64,000 nucleotides of DNA from Aporrectodea caliginosa (lineage: Eukaryota; Annelida; Clitellata; Crassiclitellata; Lumbricidae). Made by a program: the position numbers and the translations under genes. Shown piece after piece: positions 50,733-61,919 of the stretch; position 1 is the stretch's first letter, and the number at the start of each line of letters is the position of its first letter. Location: positions 212,001 through 276,000 of the forward strand of contig JACEVL010000207.1 of assembly GCA_020284085.1 (NCBI GenBank), in the 5' to 3' direction. The notes beneath the pieces are model-generated. The model was not told where the DNA came from. It made no database searches and worked only from the letters and a program-made list of their open reading frames with translations.

Positions 50733-53700
50733 TCAGTTTGTTTTGTTTCCCTTGGACGCTAAGAGTGGTGGAGGAGGAGCCTGGGTCGTGGTCGGTGTTG
50801 GTGGCACTGGCATTGGGAATCTGAGGAGGAGTGGACGGCCACCCTCTGAAGCGTAGGCGATGTTGGACGCCAGAGGATGAGATGGAAAGAACTGGAAGAC
50901 GGGTCCGATGGCAGCTCCAACGAGAGACGTCGGAAAAGGAGAGGACGAAAGAACCTGTAAGAGGAAACAACATTTCGTAGACATTTTTTAAAAGGCTGTG
51001 ACTAGCGGACCGCCAGGCGGTCCGCAAATTTCCAATACTAGCGGGCCGCCAGGCTCACGTGACTCCAGAGAGAGACAGGCAGCGCTCAAATTTCGAACAC
51101 TAGCGGTCCGCCAAGCCGGAAAATTGACAGAGAACCCTAATTTAGGCTTTATTGCGCTAAGGTGGAGAACATTAATTTTAGTCTCGGGATGCGTAAGTTT
51201 ACTGGCGTTTTACGGTATCTGTTGGCATGGTGCTAGGATATGGTACCATGTTTTTAATGACAACACTAACCCTAACCCTGACCCTAACCGACCCTCACGA
51301 CGCCTAACTTTAACCTAACCAAGGTAACTACTCATAAGCACTCCAAAATCCAGACCCAGGGAAATAGGTAGGCCCTAAGTTTTAAAATGTCCATAAAAAT
51401 AACGGGGATAGCATAAGAAAAATATTCTGCCCTGGTGGGATTCGAACCTCAAACCGTTGAACTTACATTCCAGCACGCTAACCACTCGACTATGGAACAC
51501 CTCACAATCGTAGTGAATAATATTGGATCTTATTCTGCATGTGTAGCATTCTTCACTGCATACTTTTTCATAGATTCAAAAGTCTTCGCATCATGCATTG
51601 CTAGATTATTTAAATTAGTAGTTTCATACAGTTTCTTTAAATTTTCGAACTCGTTAAAACTAAAAAACAACTTTTTCCCGACATAAATGATCTGACACGT
51701 GACTGGCGGCCCGCTAGTTTTATAAACTTGCGGACCGCCTGGCGGTCCGCTAGTCACTTCGTTTTTAAAACTGTTCTGGGTAGACAGAAGTAGGAGTGGC
51801 AGTCAGCTGCATTGGTCACAGAAAGAACATGCATACATACATACATACATACATACATGATACATACATACATACATACATACATACATACATACATACA
51901 TACATACATACATACATACATACATACATAGACACACAGATAGACATACATACATACATATATACATACATATATACATACAGACACACAGACACAGACA
52001 GACATACATACATACATAAATACATATATACATACATATATACATACAGACACACAAACACACAGACACAGACAGACATACATACATACATACATACATA
52101 CATACATACATACATACATACATACATACATACATACATACATACATACATACATACATACATACATACATACATAGACACACAGACAGACATACATACA
52201 TACATACATACATACATACATACATACATACATAGACACACAGATAGACATAAATACATACATAAATACATACATACATACATACATACATACATACATA
52301 CATACATACATACATACATAGACACACAGACAGACATACATACATACATACATACATACATACATACATACATACATACATACATACATACATACATACA
52401 TACATACATACATACATACATAGACATACAGATAGACATACATACATACATAAATACATATATACATACATATATACATACAGACACACAGACACAGACA
52501 GACATACATACATACATAAATACATATATACATACATATATACATACAGACACACAGACACAGACAGACATACATACATACATACATACATACATACATA
52601 CATACATACATACATACATACATACACACAGACAGACATACATACATACATACATAGACACACAGATAGACATACATACATACATAAATACATACATACA
52701 TACATACAAACAGACAGACATACAGACACAGACAGACAGACATGTAGACAGACAGACAGCTAGAAAGACAGCTAGAAAGACAGACAGCTCGAAACACCGT
52801 CCCATGCTCCTCTGTGCCTGTCTTTCTCGGTTCGCATAAGTGGCTTATTTGAGAGAATCTAATCTCGGAATAGCACGGTCCGTACACGCAGCCATGTAAT
52901 GACCTGGCACCCATTCAAACGGGCGAGCGGTGGTGAAGGATCTCACCCGATCAATTCATTGCAAGGCCATACGGTCGCTGTAGAAAATGTGTACAAAATA
53001 CTCTAATCTAACTTAATCTCTAAATCATCTAATCCATTCAGATCTAATCTAATCTAGCGAAGAACCGACCGATCCGTACATACCGTCGGCGTTGACAGGA
53101 GTCCATTATTCGCCAGGGAGACCTTCTTTCCCTGCAGGGCAGGATTCGTCACCACACCCTGTGCCAGGCTAAGGCTCTGTACGTTGCTAATGGCAGCCGC
53201 CGTCGACTGCGCCAAGATGTTGACGGGTGAAGGCACTGACAGGATCAAAGGCATGATAAGTTCCGACGACTTTGGCAAGACTACTCGACCCAGCCCGCTC
53301 GGAGTCGAGCAAGACTTCTTCGACGACGAAGGCAAGACTAGATTCGTGGTCGTCTTAGCACTGCGGGGATCGTGCTTTCTCGACAGGTTCAGCGGCTCGT
53401 CCTGTTCCGCTCGCGTACAGACGCCTGAGTCCGCGCTCCGGGAGGTTTCGCGAGACGATTTCTGCGTCGACCTAACGCTGAGGTCGATTGGTTGGTCGTC
53501 TGCTTCGCTTGACCTTGACTCAGAGGTCAGTGCTCGGGTGCGATCGAGGAACTGCTTGATGGGGGAGTTGAACCAGGCACCTGAGGACGACGTCGCGGTC
53601 GGGCAGGGTCTGGCAGAACCAGGGTCGGATTTACCAGGGGAGGGCTTGTCGGAGGACTCGCGACGGTGGATCAGGGTCGAAGGTTTCTGAAGGACGCTGG

Positions 53701-54380
53701 AGATTGGACGACAGAGGAGGGGCGGCCGCGAGTCGAAGATTGGAACGAGGAGACCGTTGCTTGTCGGAGTAAGTGGGGCCACGACGTTCGGCGGACCGTA
53801 AGTTGGACGGATGAGAGAGTTGCGGGCGCTCAGTGGGGTTGGAGAACCGAGGAGGATTTTGGGTGGAAGGAACCCAAACGGGGCCAGCGTCAGTGGGTCC
53901 TTAATCGCCGGTTTTTGGTCCGTTGGGGGATTGTTCGATGGGTTGCTAGGCACTGTTGTCGTGGCAACAAGGACCCCGACAACCCCAGCGGCAGTAGTGG
54001 TAGTGTCGATGGTTTGGGGTGGTTTTTCCAGTCCACTGGTTGAGACGAAGGGGTTGTTGGTGAAGAACGGGAAACCAGTCAGTGGATGAGTCGTCTTAAG
54101 GAGACTGTCTCCCTTGACGGTTTGGTCGATGGAAAGCCTGGAACCAGATGGCGTACGGTTGGCAGGGCTTGTGCAGACTTTGCTCAATGACAAAAGACTG
54201 GAGTTGACCTTAGGGACGGGAGTTGGTTCCTGGACGATAGGTGGCGACAGCGGTAGATCACCGTTACTACTTTCGGGAACGGTTTGGTCCTTCATTGGAA
54301 AACATTTGCATTACAATCAAGTGAGAAATACACATAATTTTAATGCTATTATAAATAATATTAATCCTATTAAATAATTA

Positions 54381-54423
<43 letters not shown>

Positions 54424-54430
54424 CGATGGC

Positions 54431-54523
<93 letters not shown>

Positions 54524-54710
54524 TTTTACTATCATTATTAATTTCATAATCATCACCAGTCTTCATGAGTCAAACAAAATAATAATAAATCCACATAAAT
54601 TTACTATCATTATAAATAATATTAATACTATTAAATAAAAAATGATAATACTAATGAAGACTATGATGATTATAATGATGATGATGGATGGTGTGATGAT
54701 GATGATGATA

Positions 54711-54751
<41 letters not shown>

Positions 54752-56141
54752 TATGATGACGATGATGATGATAATAATAATAATAACTCAAGGTAATTGG
54801 TCGAGTGCTTCGAATGCTGCTTTCCAGGTTCAAATCTACATTAGAAAGATCGACTCTGACCAAAAAATGACAAATTATGGTGCTATTTAATAAAACACAA
54901 AGAAATGGAGCAGAGGAATGTCAATGTAAATGTCAATGTAAATGAAAATGTAAATAAAATGTAAATGGAACTGTAAATGAAAATAAATATGGAAATTTAA
55001 ATGAGAATGGCAATGTGAACACAAATGTAAATGAATATAAATTTTAAGGAAAATGTAATTGTATATGAAAATAAAGAGAAATGTATATGAAAACAGTTTT
55101 CAGTTGCAGAAATGTTACTGTGAATGTAGGCCTAATGTACATAAAAATGTAAATGTAAATTAAACTGTAAATGCAAGTGGAAATGCAAATGAAAATGCAA
55201 ATATCGTAAACTTCTCCCTGCCATGCGACATCCGCGTCGATCATTGCCTTCTTCTGATTCCTCAGGTGACCTTGAAACCTTACCTTTAAACTCTGGTTCT
55301 TCAATTCGATCGCAGGTGGCGAATTCCCCCTCTTCACTTTCAGCTTCAGTTTCGAAAGCGGAGGTGGAGACGTGGCCATCGGACTTTTCAGTTGACCATC
55401 GACCGCCAAAGCCTGACCACCGGTCACCTCCATCTTCACACTGACCGGCGCAACAGCCTCCACAGAACTTATCTTTGCGACATCCTCGATCGGAAGTACT
55501 ACCTCTGTCTCCAAGAGTTTCTTGTCTCCAGTAACCATGGTAACCATGGCATCGTCGACAGAGGGCGTTGGTAATAATTCCGTTACGCTTGGCCAGTCGT
55601 GTGAGACGAGTGTCACGTGTCTGTCACGGACTGTTGCCAGTTCCCGCATCTTCTTGCGCGCTGGTCGCATGTAGGTCATTGGCAGTGGTTTGTCCTCTTC
55701 GCATCTTACGTGGCGCTCAAAAGTCAGCAACAACCTTCAAGCAACAACGACGATAACAACTACTAAAATTGTGATAACAACAACTACTAAACTGTGATAA
55801 ATACAGCTACTACTAAATTGTGATAATAACAACAAGCTAAACCAAACATAAACAGTAGCAGTGGTAGTAGCAATGAAAACAGTACACAAGTAGCAGTAGT
55901 AGAAGCAGCAGTGGTAGTAGCGGCACCATCACCAGTAGTAGAAATTAGTAATAATAGTAGTAGCAATTAGTAGTAACAATTAGTAAGCTTAGTAGCAATA
56001 GCCATATCAGTAGATTTTATCAGTAGCAGCAGTAATAGTAGCAATTGGGTACAATTCTGAAAATCATAAAATATTAAAATTAATTACATCTTCGGGCTAA
56101 CAAAGTGCCTGCCACGAGATAATAAAATTTAAGAACTGATG

Positions 56142-56196
<55 letters not shown>

Positions 56197-59084
56197 ACGA
56201 AGCCAAAGAAAACTCCTAAATGAATATTTGAACAATGACTTAACTTTAACTAGACTGAATTTTGTTTGCATCAGACACTGAGAGAGTTCTCCTCCTCCTC
56301 ACTTACTTTTCGTAGATGCGTCTGGTGCACGTGGCTGCGCTCGTATTTCCTGGATGTCCCCCCATCTGATCGTAGATCTGCTTCCAGTGACGTCCTTCCG
56401 TTACCTGAAACAGTCAGAGCAGACGAACACTACTCCTTTATCCAGGCTTGGGACGCATTTTCGCCGATCCAAGGTGAGTCAAGCAAAAATTATCGACTAA
56501 TCGGAGTAATTTATCGTTTTTGCGCTCTAAATTATTTTATATAGGATAATTTTAAATAGAAGTTGGATTGATGACAATAACTCTTGCTTCAGTAGAAGTT
56601 GCATTGATGAAAAAATTCTTGATTAAGTAGAAGATGGATTGAAGAAGAAATGATTCTTGTTTAAATAGAAGCTGGATTGATGAAAAATATTTCTTGCGTA
56701 AGTATAAAATGCATTAATAACAGTTATCCTGGACATTGATATTGAAATGCCATGTATATAAAATTATTTAGACAGCGAAAACGATAAATTGTTCTGATTA
56801 GTACGATAATTTTTGCTGTACCCACCTTGGATCGGCGAAAAAACTCTTGGGACTGGCACTGCCAGAATACGAGTAGTGGCGGAGTTGGCTAGCACAGTCT
56901 GTGTAAGGGCACCTGAAATGGCGTGGCGCCTATTCAAACGGACAGTGTACTGGACAGTCAACCGAAAGGTCGGGAGTTCAAAACCCACCAGAACAAAAAC
57001 CTGGTGAACTTAACTGTGAAAGATGAGACAGCGGAGTGCGACATCGTATGCCACGGTTAAGAAAATGCAGTCGCGATTATATATACCAATGGCTGCATCT
57101 TCTTCTCTATGGTTACCGCAATCACGGTTATAATGGCAGCTGTGGCTACTGTAGCTAAGGATCTTCAAACTATTGTAAGTGTAACTGTTGTTACTGTAAT
57201 TATGCTAATTGTAACCATAGTTACTGTGTAACTATGGTACCTGTAGCTGTAGTTTTACTGTTACCATGGTAATTCTAACCATGGCAAATGTAACTATGGT
57301 ATACATTGTTGGTGCATATCTGGTTGTTATAACTTAAGATTTAGCTACAGTGGCATGCTCTCAAATGGTAACCCTTACATTACGATACATTACTGTTTTC
57401 ATAAACCGCAAATGACGCTATGATCGGTCGTAACCCTTTCCACTCACCTTATCGTATCCACCAAATTTCTGGGAATAGATAAAGAACTGGAACAGGTCGA
57501 CTGAAAACCAAAAACAAAACGTTTCATGAGTACTGTTGCCATGACAACCGTTACCAAGGTATCGGTTGTCATGGTGTCATGACGTCGGCTCCGCTATTAG
57601 TCCCGAGAGTAAGTGGCAACAGTTACCAAGGTATCAGCTGCCATTGCTACCAGTGCAAACAGCGAGTAGCAAGATGGCAACACTTAGATCGAGAGGTTCC
57701 GATTGTCGAAGATTTGATTAGAATGGATATCAGAGATTAGATCAGAACATATTGCATATAAGTGATCTTTTCTAAGATTGAGTGTTAGAGATCGATTTTT
57801 ATATATTAGACGTTTAATTAAACTTGATCTGAGATAGGGTTAGATTAGATTAGCTCATAATTATGCAGGTGGATATGATTAGGCTCTGCTGATTAGAACA
57901 AAATGGATTTCAATCCAATAGCAGACACAGAACGATTAGATTAGATTAACAATATGAATGAATGATAAATTATTCTTAGATTAGATAACACTGGATTGTT
58001 AAACTGGTTTGAAGCACCTTCGATTGATACTTGGTGCATCATTACAATTGTGCAAAAGAAACTTTAAGATTAGATTATTTAGATTAGATTGGATTAGATT
58101 TGAAGAAAAGAGCCTGCCTTCCTTGAAGCCGAGTGATGGGATGCGTTTTATTGGCGTCTTTCGTTCGCGCATGAACTTGTAGAGGTATTGTTCGAACGCA
58201 TCTTTTCCAGCTGATATGAGATCGAGTCCAGATGAAGGCATCGACAAACCCTTAAAGCGTTTCACCTACAACGAAAACAGTCGGAATGAGACAGACAGAC
58301 AGAAAGATAGGTACAGGAAGACAGACAGAGACAGATAGACAGACAGAGAGATAGGTACAGAAAGACAGACAGAGAAAGACAGGTAGACAGGCTGATGAAA
58401 TGAGACAGGAACAGAGAGACATTCATAATAAGACACAGACACAGACAGAGACGCAGACAGAGACAGACAGAGACAGACAGACATAAACGGGAAAGACAGT
58501 CAGATTAAATGAGACAGAAGGAGATATATGTATATAAAGTCATGGGAAGACAATAGATAAAAATGACAGAGAACGAGACAGACAGACAGACAGACAGACA
58601 GACTGTTAAACAAGACAGGAGCAAGGAGGAAGAAGAAGAGGTACAGGAAGAAGAAGACATGAGGCGTGTGGCCAGTCCTCTTCCTCGCCGCCTCATCTTC
58701 CCACCATAGGCGTAGCTACATGGAGGCACGAGGAGGCAGTTGCCTCCTCTTGCTTTCTTTATATACTGGAACTTCTATTGACCAATGACCCCAATAACCA
58801 GAATTTTGCCAATGGTCTTTGAAGTTGCCTCCTCTTGAATTTAAGTCTGGCTACGCTCCTGCTTCCCACCGACAGCATACGATCAGTGTACTCATTATAG
58901 CCGAGTTGTTTAGGGGGCGCAGGTGGAGCAGAAATCTCGAACCAAATTTCTGCCATGATGGGGATTTGAACCGCCAACCTCTCGGCTGACAGTCCAGCAC
59001 GCTAACCACTAAACCACCGGGCACCCCACGGAAAGGGGAAAAGAAAGCTAAAACAGAGAGACACAGAGGAAGAGGGAGGGAGAG

Positions 59085-59124
<40 letters not shown>

Positions 59125-61151
59125 TAGATAGACAGACAGACACACACACAGACAGACAGACACAGACAGGCAGACAGAGACCGACAGAGACAGACAGACA
59201 GACAGACAGACAGAGACACAGAGACAGACAGACAGAGACCGACAGAGACAGACAGACAGACAGAGACACAGAGACAGAGACAGAGAGAGACAACTGGCTC
59301 CACCTACCGTTGCTTTCGTCCTCTGCATCTGTTCGCCATCGTCCGTCGTCATGGCAACCTGGCCACCAGCGTCCGAATCGACGGACTCCATGGAGTCAAG
59401 ACGAGACAACTTTCTGCGTCGCTTTCGACCTTTCAGTTTAGGAGCTAAGGTCAAACAGACAGGAATTGAAGACAACCAATGAAGATTGCTTTCTCTTCAA
59501 TTCGAAAATGGGAATTTCAACAGACGGGTCTGGAAGCTTCGTTTATTACACTGGAACTATTGTAGTAGTGCTATTGCTCAATACTTTAAGTACTAGTGGT
59601 GTAATATGTAGTAATATTATTTATCATCATTATTATTATCATTATAAATATTTATTATTATTATTATTGTCGTTATCATATAATTATTATCAATATCATT
59701 ATCATTATTATTATTATTGGAATAATCTTCCCTCTATGACTCGCTCTATGATCTTAAGTTCTTAACTAAAGGTACTTCTGTCTCTGCCTGCACTCTTAAG
59801 ACTTTTCTTTTCTCGCAGGGCTTTTCGCACTGGGAGCGCCACTGATTAGGTCGTACTGTGAGAGGCACTTTGGAAATTCGTAAATACAATACAGCACAAT
59901 ACAATACATTATTATTATCATCATCATCGTCATCGTCATCATCATCATTATCATTATAATCATCATCATCGTCATCATCATCGTCATCATCATCATCATC
60001 ATTATTATTATTATAAATCACTTTAATCTGTGTAGTACCTAATCGATCTCTTCTGAAGTCGTGATACATCAGTTCCGGATGAGCGAACGTTTCCCGGCAG
60101 AACATCATCCGGGCATCGTCGTCGTCCCTGGCAACCGCCAGTCCACTCATCGCCATGACAACGACGTTCTGCATCCAGGCAACGGTTCCTCCCTCAAGAC
60201 GTTTGGCCAGCGCTCGACAGCGACAGTACTGCGCGTAGGTTACTATGACAACGGAAGGGTCTCCATGACGACGGCTACTTGTGTCATCAACGGAATCTGA
60301 AAGAGGAAGCAGTTCGTTGGACACGGTTGACGATTGGTTGACGCTGACGTGTCTATTTTTAGCTAGCATGTCTATTTTTAGCTAATATGTCTATTTTTAG
60401 CCATATGTCTATTTTTAGCAAATGTGTATATTTTAGTCAATGTGTCTATTTTTAACTAACATGTTTATATTTAGCTAGCGTGTTCAGTTGTAACCAGTCA
60501 TTCCCTTTAAGGGCTGAAACATTTATAGGCCTACTCTGCTTATGAGTCTATATTTAGGTAGGCTAATACGACCATTTTTTAGCAAAAAGTGTCTATTTTA
60601 GCTAACTTAGCCAAATGGTCTATATTTATCTAATGCGACTATTTCAGTTAAAGTGTCAATTTTAAGTAAGTATTTTTAGTCAATGTGTTTACTTTTTTAA
60701 GCTAACTTAGCCAAATTGTCTATATCTAATGCGACTATTTTTTAGTCAGTGTCAAGTTTTAGCTAAGGTGCACTATATTTAGCCAACTTAACCAAATTGT
60801 CTATATTTAGCTAATGCGGCTATTTGTAACTAACATATCTATTTTTAGCCAACGTATCTATATTTAGTCAGATTGTTTATATTTAGGTGTCTTACCGTGT
60901 TCCTTGAATCCGTTTCTGCTGGGGTGACTAGAAACGTCCGTGGCCCTGTCTGTTGCCAAGGAAACATCGTCCTCCTCCTCCTGGTCCTGGTCCTGCTCCT
61001 TCTGGTGATGTCTTCGTGGCATCTGGAAGCCATAGGGCCACGTGACTGGTCCTTCCACGACCCACTTGACGAGGTCACTGACCTCAAGGACGACCTTCTC
61101 ATCGGCCACCAACAACTCATCCTTGAACAGAAAAACAGACGCCACCACATC
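50733..61151 (-). CDS. ARID5B: ARID5B-like AT-rich interaction domain protein (N-terminus missing)
   Basis: Nine minus-strand exons join in phase: 61151-60896, 60296-60039, 59444-59308, 58265-58118, 57500-57448, 56404-56307, 55734-55284, 54289-53084, 50954-50733 (TGA). They give 942 aa. '[16 protein letters not shown]' and '[19 protein letters not shown]' match the N-terminal BAH-like region of ARID5B, and '[12 protein letters not shown]' its basic linker. The ARID spans exons four to seven: [74 protein letters not shown]. The long exon holds QPIDLSVR and EPLNLSRK, CtBP-binding-like motifs (ARID5B has a similar QPTDLS). ARID5 proteins bind AT-rich DNA; ARID5B works with PHF2 histone demethylase. 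The intron after 58118 starts with GC (GCAGGC), the only non-GT donor in the model. Exons before 61151 were not found. Confidence 0.92.
50998..51757. mobile_element. Foldback element with palindromic termini in ARID5 intron
   Basis: Arms of about 62-65 bp (50998-51062 and 51693-51757) are inverted copies starting GTGACTAGCGGACCGCC. Each arm contains its own near-perfect palindrome GGACCGCC-A-GGCGGTCC. A third partial arm ('CTAGCGGTCCGCCAAGCC') is at ~51102. TTTTTAAAA occurs on both outer sides (50985-50993, 51762-51770), possibly a 9-bp duplication of Mutator type but offset by 4 nt. The middle carries a TTAGGG-like repeat (51265-51325, complementary strand) and a SINE B head (51431-51505). 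Confidence 0.7.
51833..52745. repeat. (CATA)n/(CAGA)n microsatellite, ~900 bp
   Basis: Long (CATA)n broken by short CAGACA and TATACA interruptions, with higher-order duplication: blocks of 'GACACACAGACAGACATACA' recur about every 70-120 bp. Three frames on the minus strand and one on the plus stay open for 300-386 codons (Tyr-Val-Cys-Met or His-Thr-Tyr-Ile repeats). These are not genes. It lies in the last ARID5 intron. Confidence 0.97.
54379..55205. repeat. (ATG/GAT)n, (AAT)n and AAATGT-rich low-complexity tract
   Basis: (GAT)n and (AAT)n at 54379-54540, (GAT)n at 54660-54785, and a degenerate hexamer 'AATGTAAATG' tract at 54915-55205. All in the ARID5 intron between exons 55734-55284 and 54289-53084. 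Confidence 0.95.
55740..56200. repeat. Trinucleotide-rich tract (CAA, AGT, GAT)
   Basis: Imperfect ACAACTACTAAA units (55740-55830), AGCAGTAGT-type units (55855-56045) and (GAT)n at 56139-56196, within an ARID5 intron. Confidence 0.9.
56473..56820. mobile_element. Inverted-repeat element 3 with the same ~40-nt satellite
   Basis: Inverted arms around 'GCAAAAATTATCG(A/T)ACTAATC ... AATTTATCGTTTT ... TTATATA' (56478-56545 and 56757-56817). The complementarity resumes outward as TTCGCCGATCCAAGGT / ACCTTGGATCGGCGAA. The centre (56550-56720) has four or five units of 'AGAAGTTGGATTGATGA' type. In the ARID5 intron between exons 57500-57448 and 56404-56307. Confidence 0.72.
56925..57065 (+). mobile_element. 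SINE (family B), forward orientation
   Basis: 'GGACAGTGTACTGGACAGTC', B-box-like 'GGGAGTTCAAAACCC', 'GAAAGATGAGACAGCGG' and 'CACGGTTAAGAAAATG' follow the family B order seen in reverse at 58660-59027. 57065-57320 is a degenerate GTAACTATGG-type tract. Confidence 0.55.
58266..58610. repeat. (CAGA)n-type microsatellite
   Basis: Imperfect GACA/CAGA tract directly after the acceptor of ARID5 exon 58265-58118. Confidence 0.93.
58655..59027 (-). mobile_element. SINE (family B), split by a MITE
   Basis: On the minus strand it starts GGGGTGCCCGGTGGTTTAGT with B box 'GGTTCAAATCCCC', then 'TGGCAGAAATTTGGTTCGAG'. It is interrupted at 58861/58705 by a 157-bp insertion and resumes with 'GTGGGAAGATGAGGCGGCG'. 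The tRNA-like head is well kept. Confidence 0.8.
58705..58861. mobile_element. hAT-like MITE (157 bp), family 3, nested in SINE B
   Basis: Termini CATAGGCGTAGCTAC and GGCTACGCTCCTG, flanked by a perfect 8-bp duplication CTTCCCAC (58697-58704, 58862-58869). The interior contains an inverted pair of 'GAGGCA' and 'TTGCCTCCTCTTG' segments. No ORF. Confidence 0.85.
59055..59293. repeat. (CAGA)n microsatellite
   Basis: CAGACAGACA tract with GACCGACAGAGA interruptions, next to ARID5 exon 59444-59308 (donor side). Confidence 0.95.
59700..59915 (+). mobile_element. LINE 3' end relic in ARID5 intron
   Basis: The + strand keeps 'WNNLPS' and, later, '[17 protein letters not shown]' followed by a stop and the tail 'GTAAATACAATACAGCAC' plus AATAC repeats. 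The sequence 'TCGCACTGGGAGCGCCAC' is close to 48738-48756. It belongs to a LINE family distinct from the one at 38555. Confidence 0.6.
60340..60885. repeat. Degenerate ~20-nt array 'GTCTATTTTTAGCTAA' in ARID5 intron
   Basis: At least 20 diverged units of TGTCTATTTTTAGC(T/C)AA(CA), spacing 16-40 nt, filling the intron between exons 61151-60896 and 60296-60039 almost completely. Confidence 0.85.
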
Positions 61152-61229
61152 CTATCAGAACCCGTCGGTGTTTAAGATGAGAACTGTAGCATTAATTGTT
61201 AACCGACCTCTTTTTATTCATTTACTTAT

Positions 61230-61910
61230 GTCATTACTAGCATTTTTTACCCGGCGTTCGCCCGGGTTTTGCCCAGGCGTAATTTTTAACGGCTGCAAAT
61301 AAAGGCTACTTATTTACTATATTTGCTGATGGGCTTCAAATATTTAAAAAATTTCCATAATATCTGAATGGAAACGATATTTAGAGGTGAACATAGTTGC
61401 TTTGCCCGTGTACTGCACGGGCAAAGCAAATTTATATATAGGCAATATTATTTGTTCCCCGTAGGCCTATATTACACGGGTTATCTCTACCTTAAATAGG
61501 CGTATTATTTGTTCCCCGTACTACACGGGTTATCTCTAAATTATAATAGGCGTATTATTTGCTAAATAATAGACGAAGTTCTGCCGTTAGCCAGCGTGAC
61601 GTAAGATTGCATAATTAGCCCGCGTCACCGCGTGACGTAATTTAAGATTGCATATTAAACCAGTGTGACGTGGACAAATGGCCATGCTATTATAAGATAG
61701 CCTCGTCGAAGCAGTTGGAAATTTAAAATGTCCATATATCGGCGTTTAAATAAAATTGCGAGCTGAACATAGTCGCGTTGACCTAGACGCGGCGTAATAA
61801 TGTTTTGTAAATTTCATCAAATCGCTAAAGCGTTCCGTTTCGGAGCCTTTGGCGAGACGGACAAACATACGGAAGGACAGAATAATCAGACTTTGGATTA
61901 TATATAAGAT
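61230..61910. mobile_element. Unclassified interspersed element
   Basis: Begins near 'TTTTACCCGGCGTTCGCCCG' and ends 'GCGAGACGGACAAACATACG ... GATTATATATAAGATTAG'. This looks like a complete dispersed element, with internal repeats ('GTGTACTGCACGGGCAAAGC', 'TTATTTGTTCCCCGTA' twice). No coding frame; class uncertain. Confidence 0.4.
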
Positions 61911-61919
61911 TAGTTAAAT

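Noticed and set aside
51754..52914. Open frames up to 386 codons on both strands
   Set aside because: They are translations of the stop-free CATA/CAGA microsatellite.
53184..54089. Plus-strand ORFs of 92-168 codons
   Set aside because: They are antisense shadows of the large ARID5 exon.
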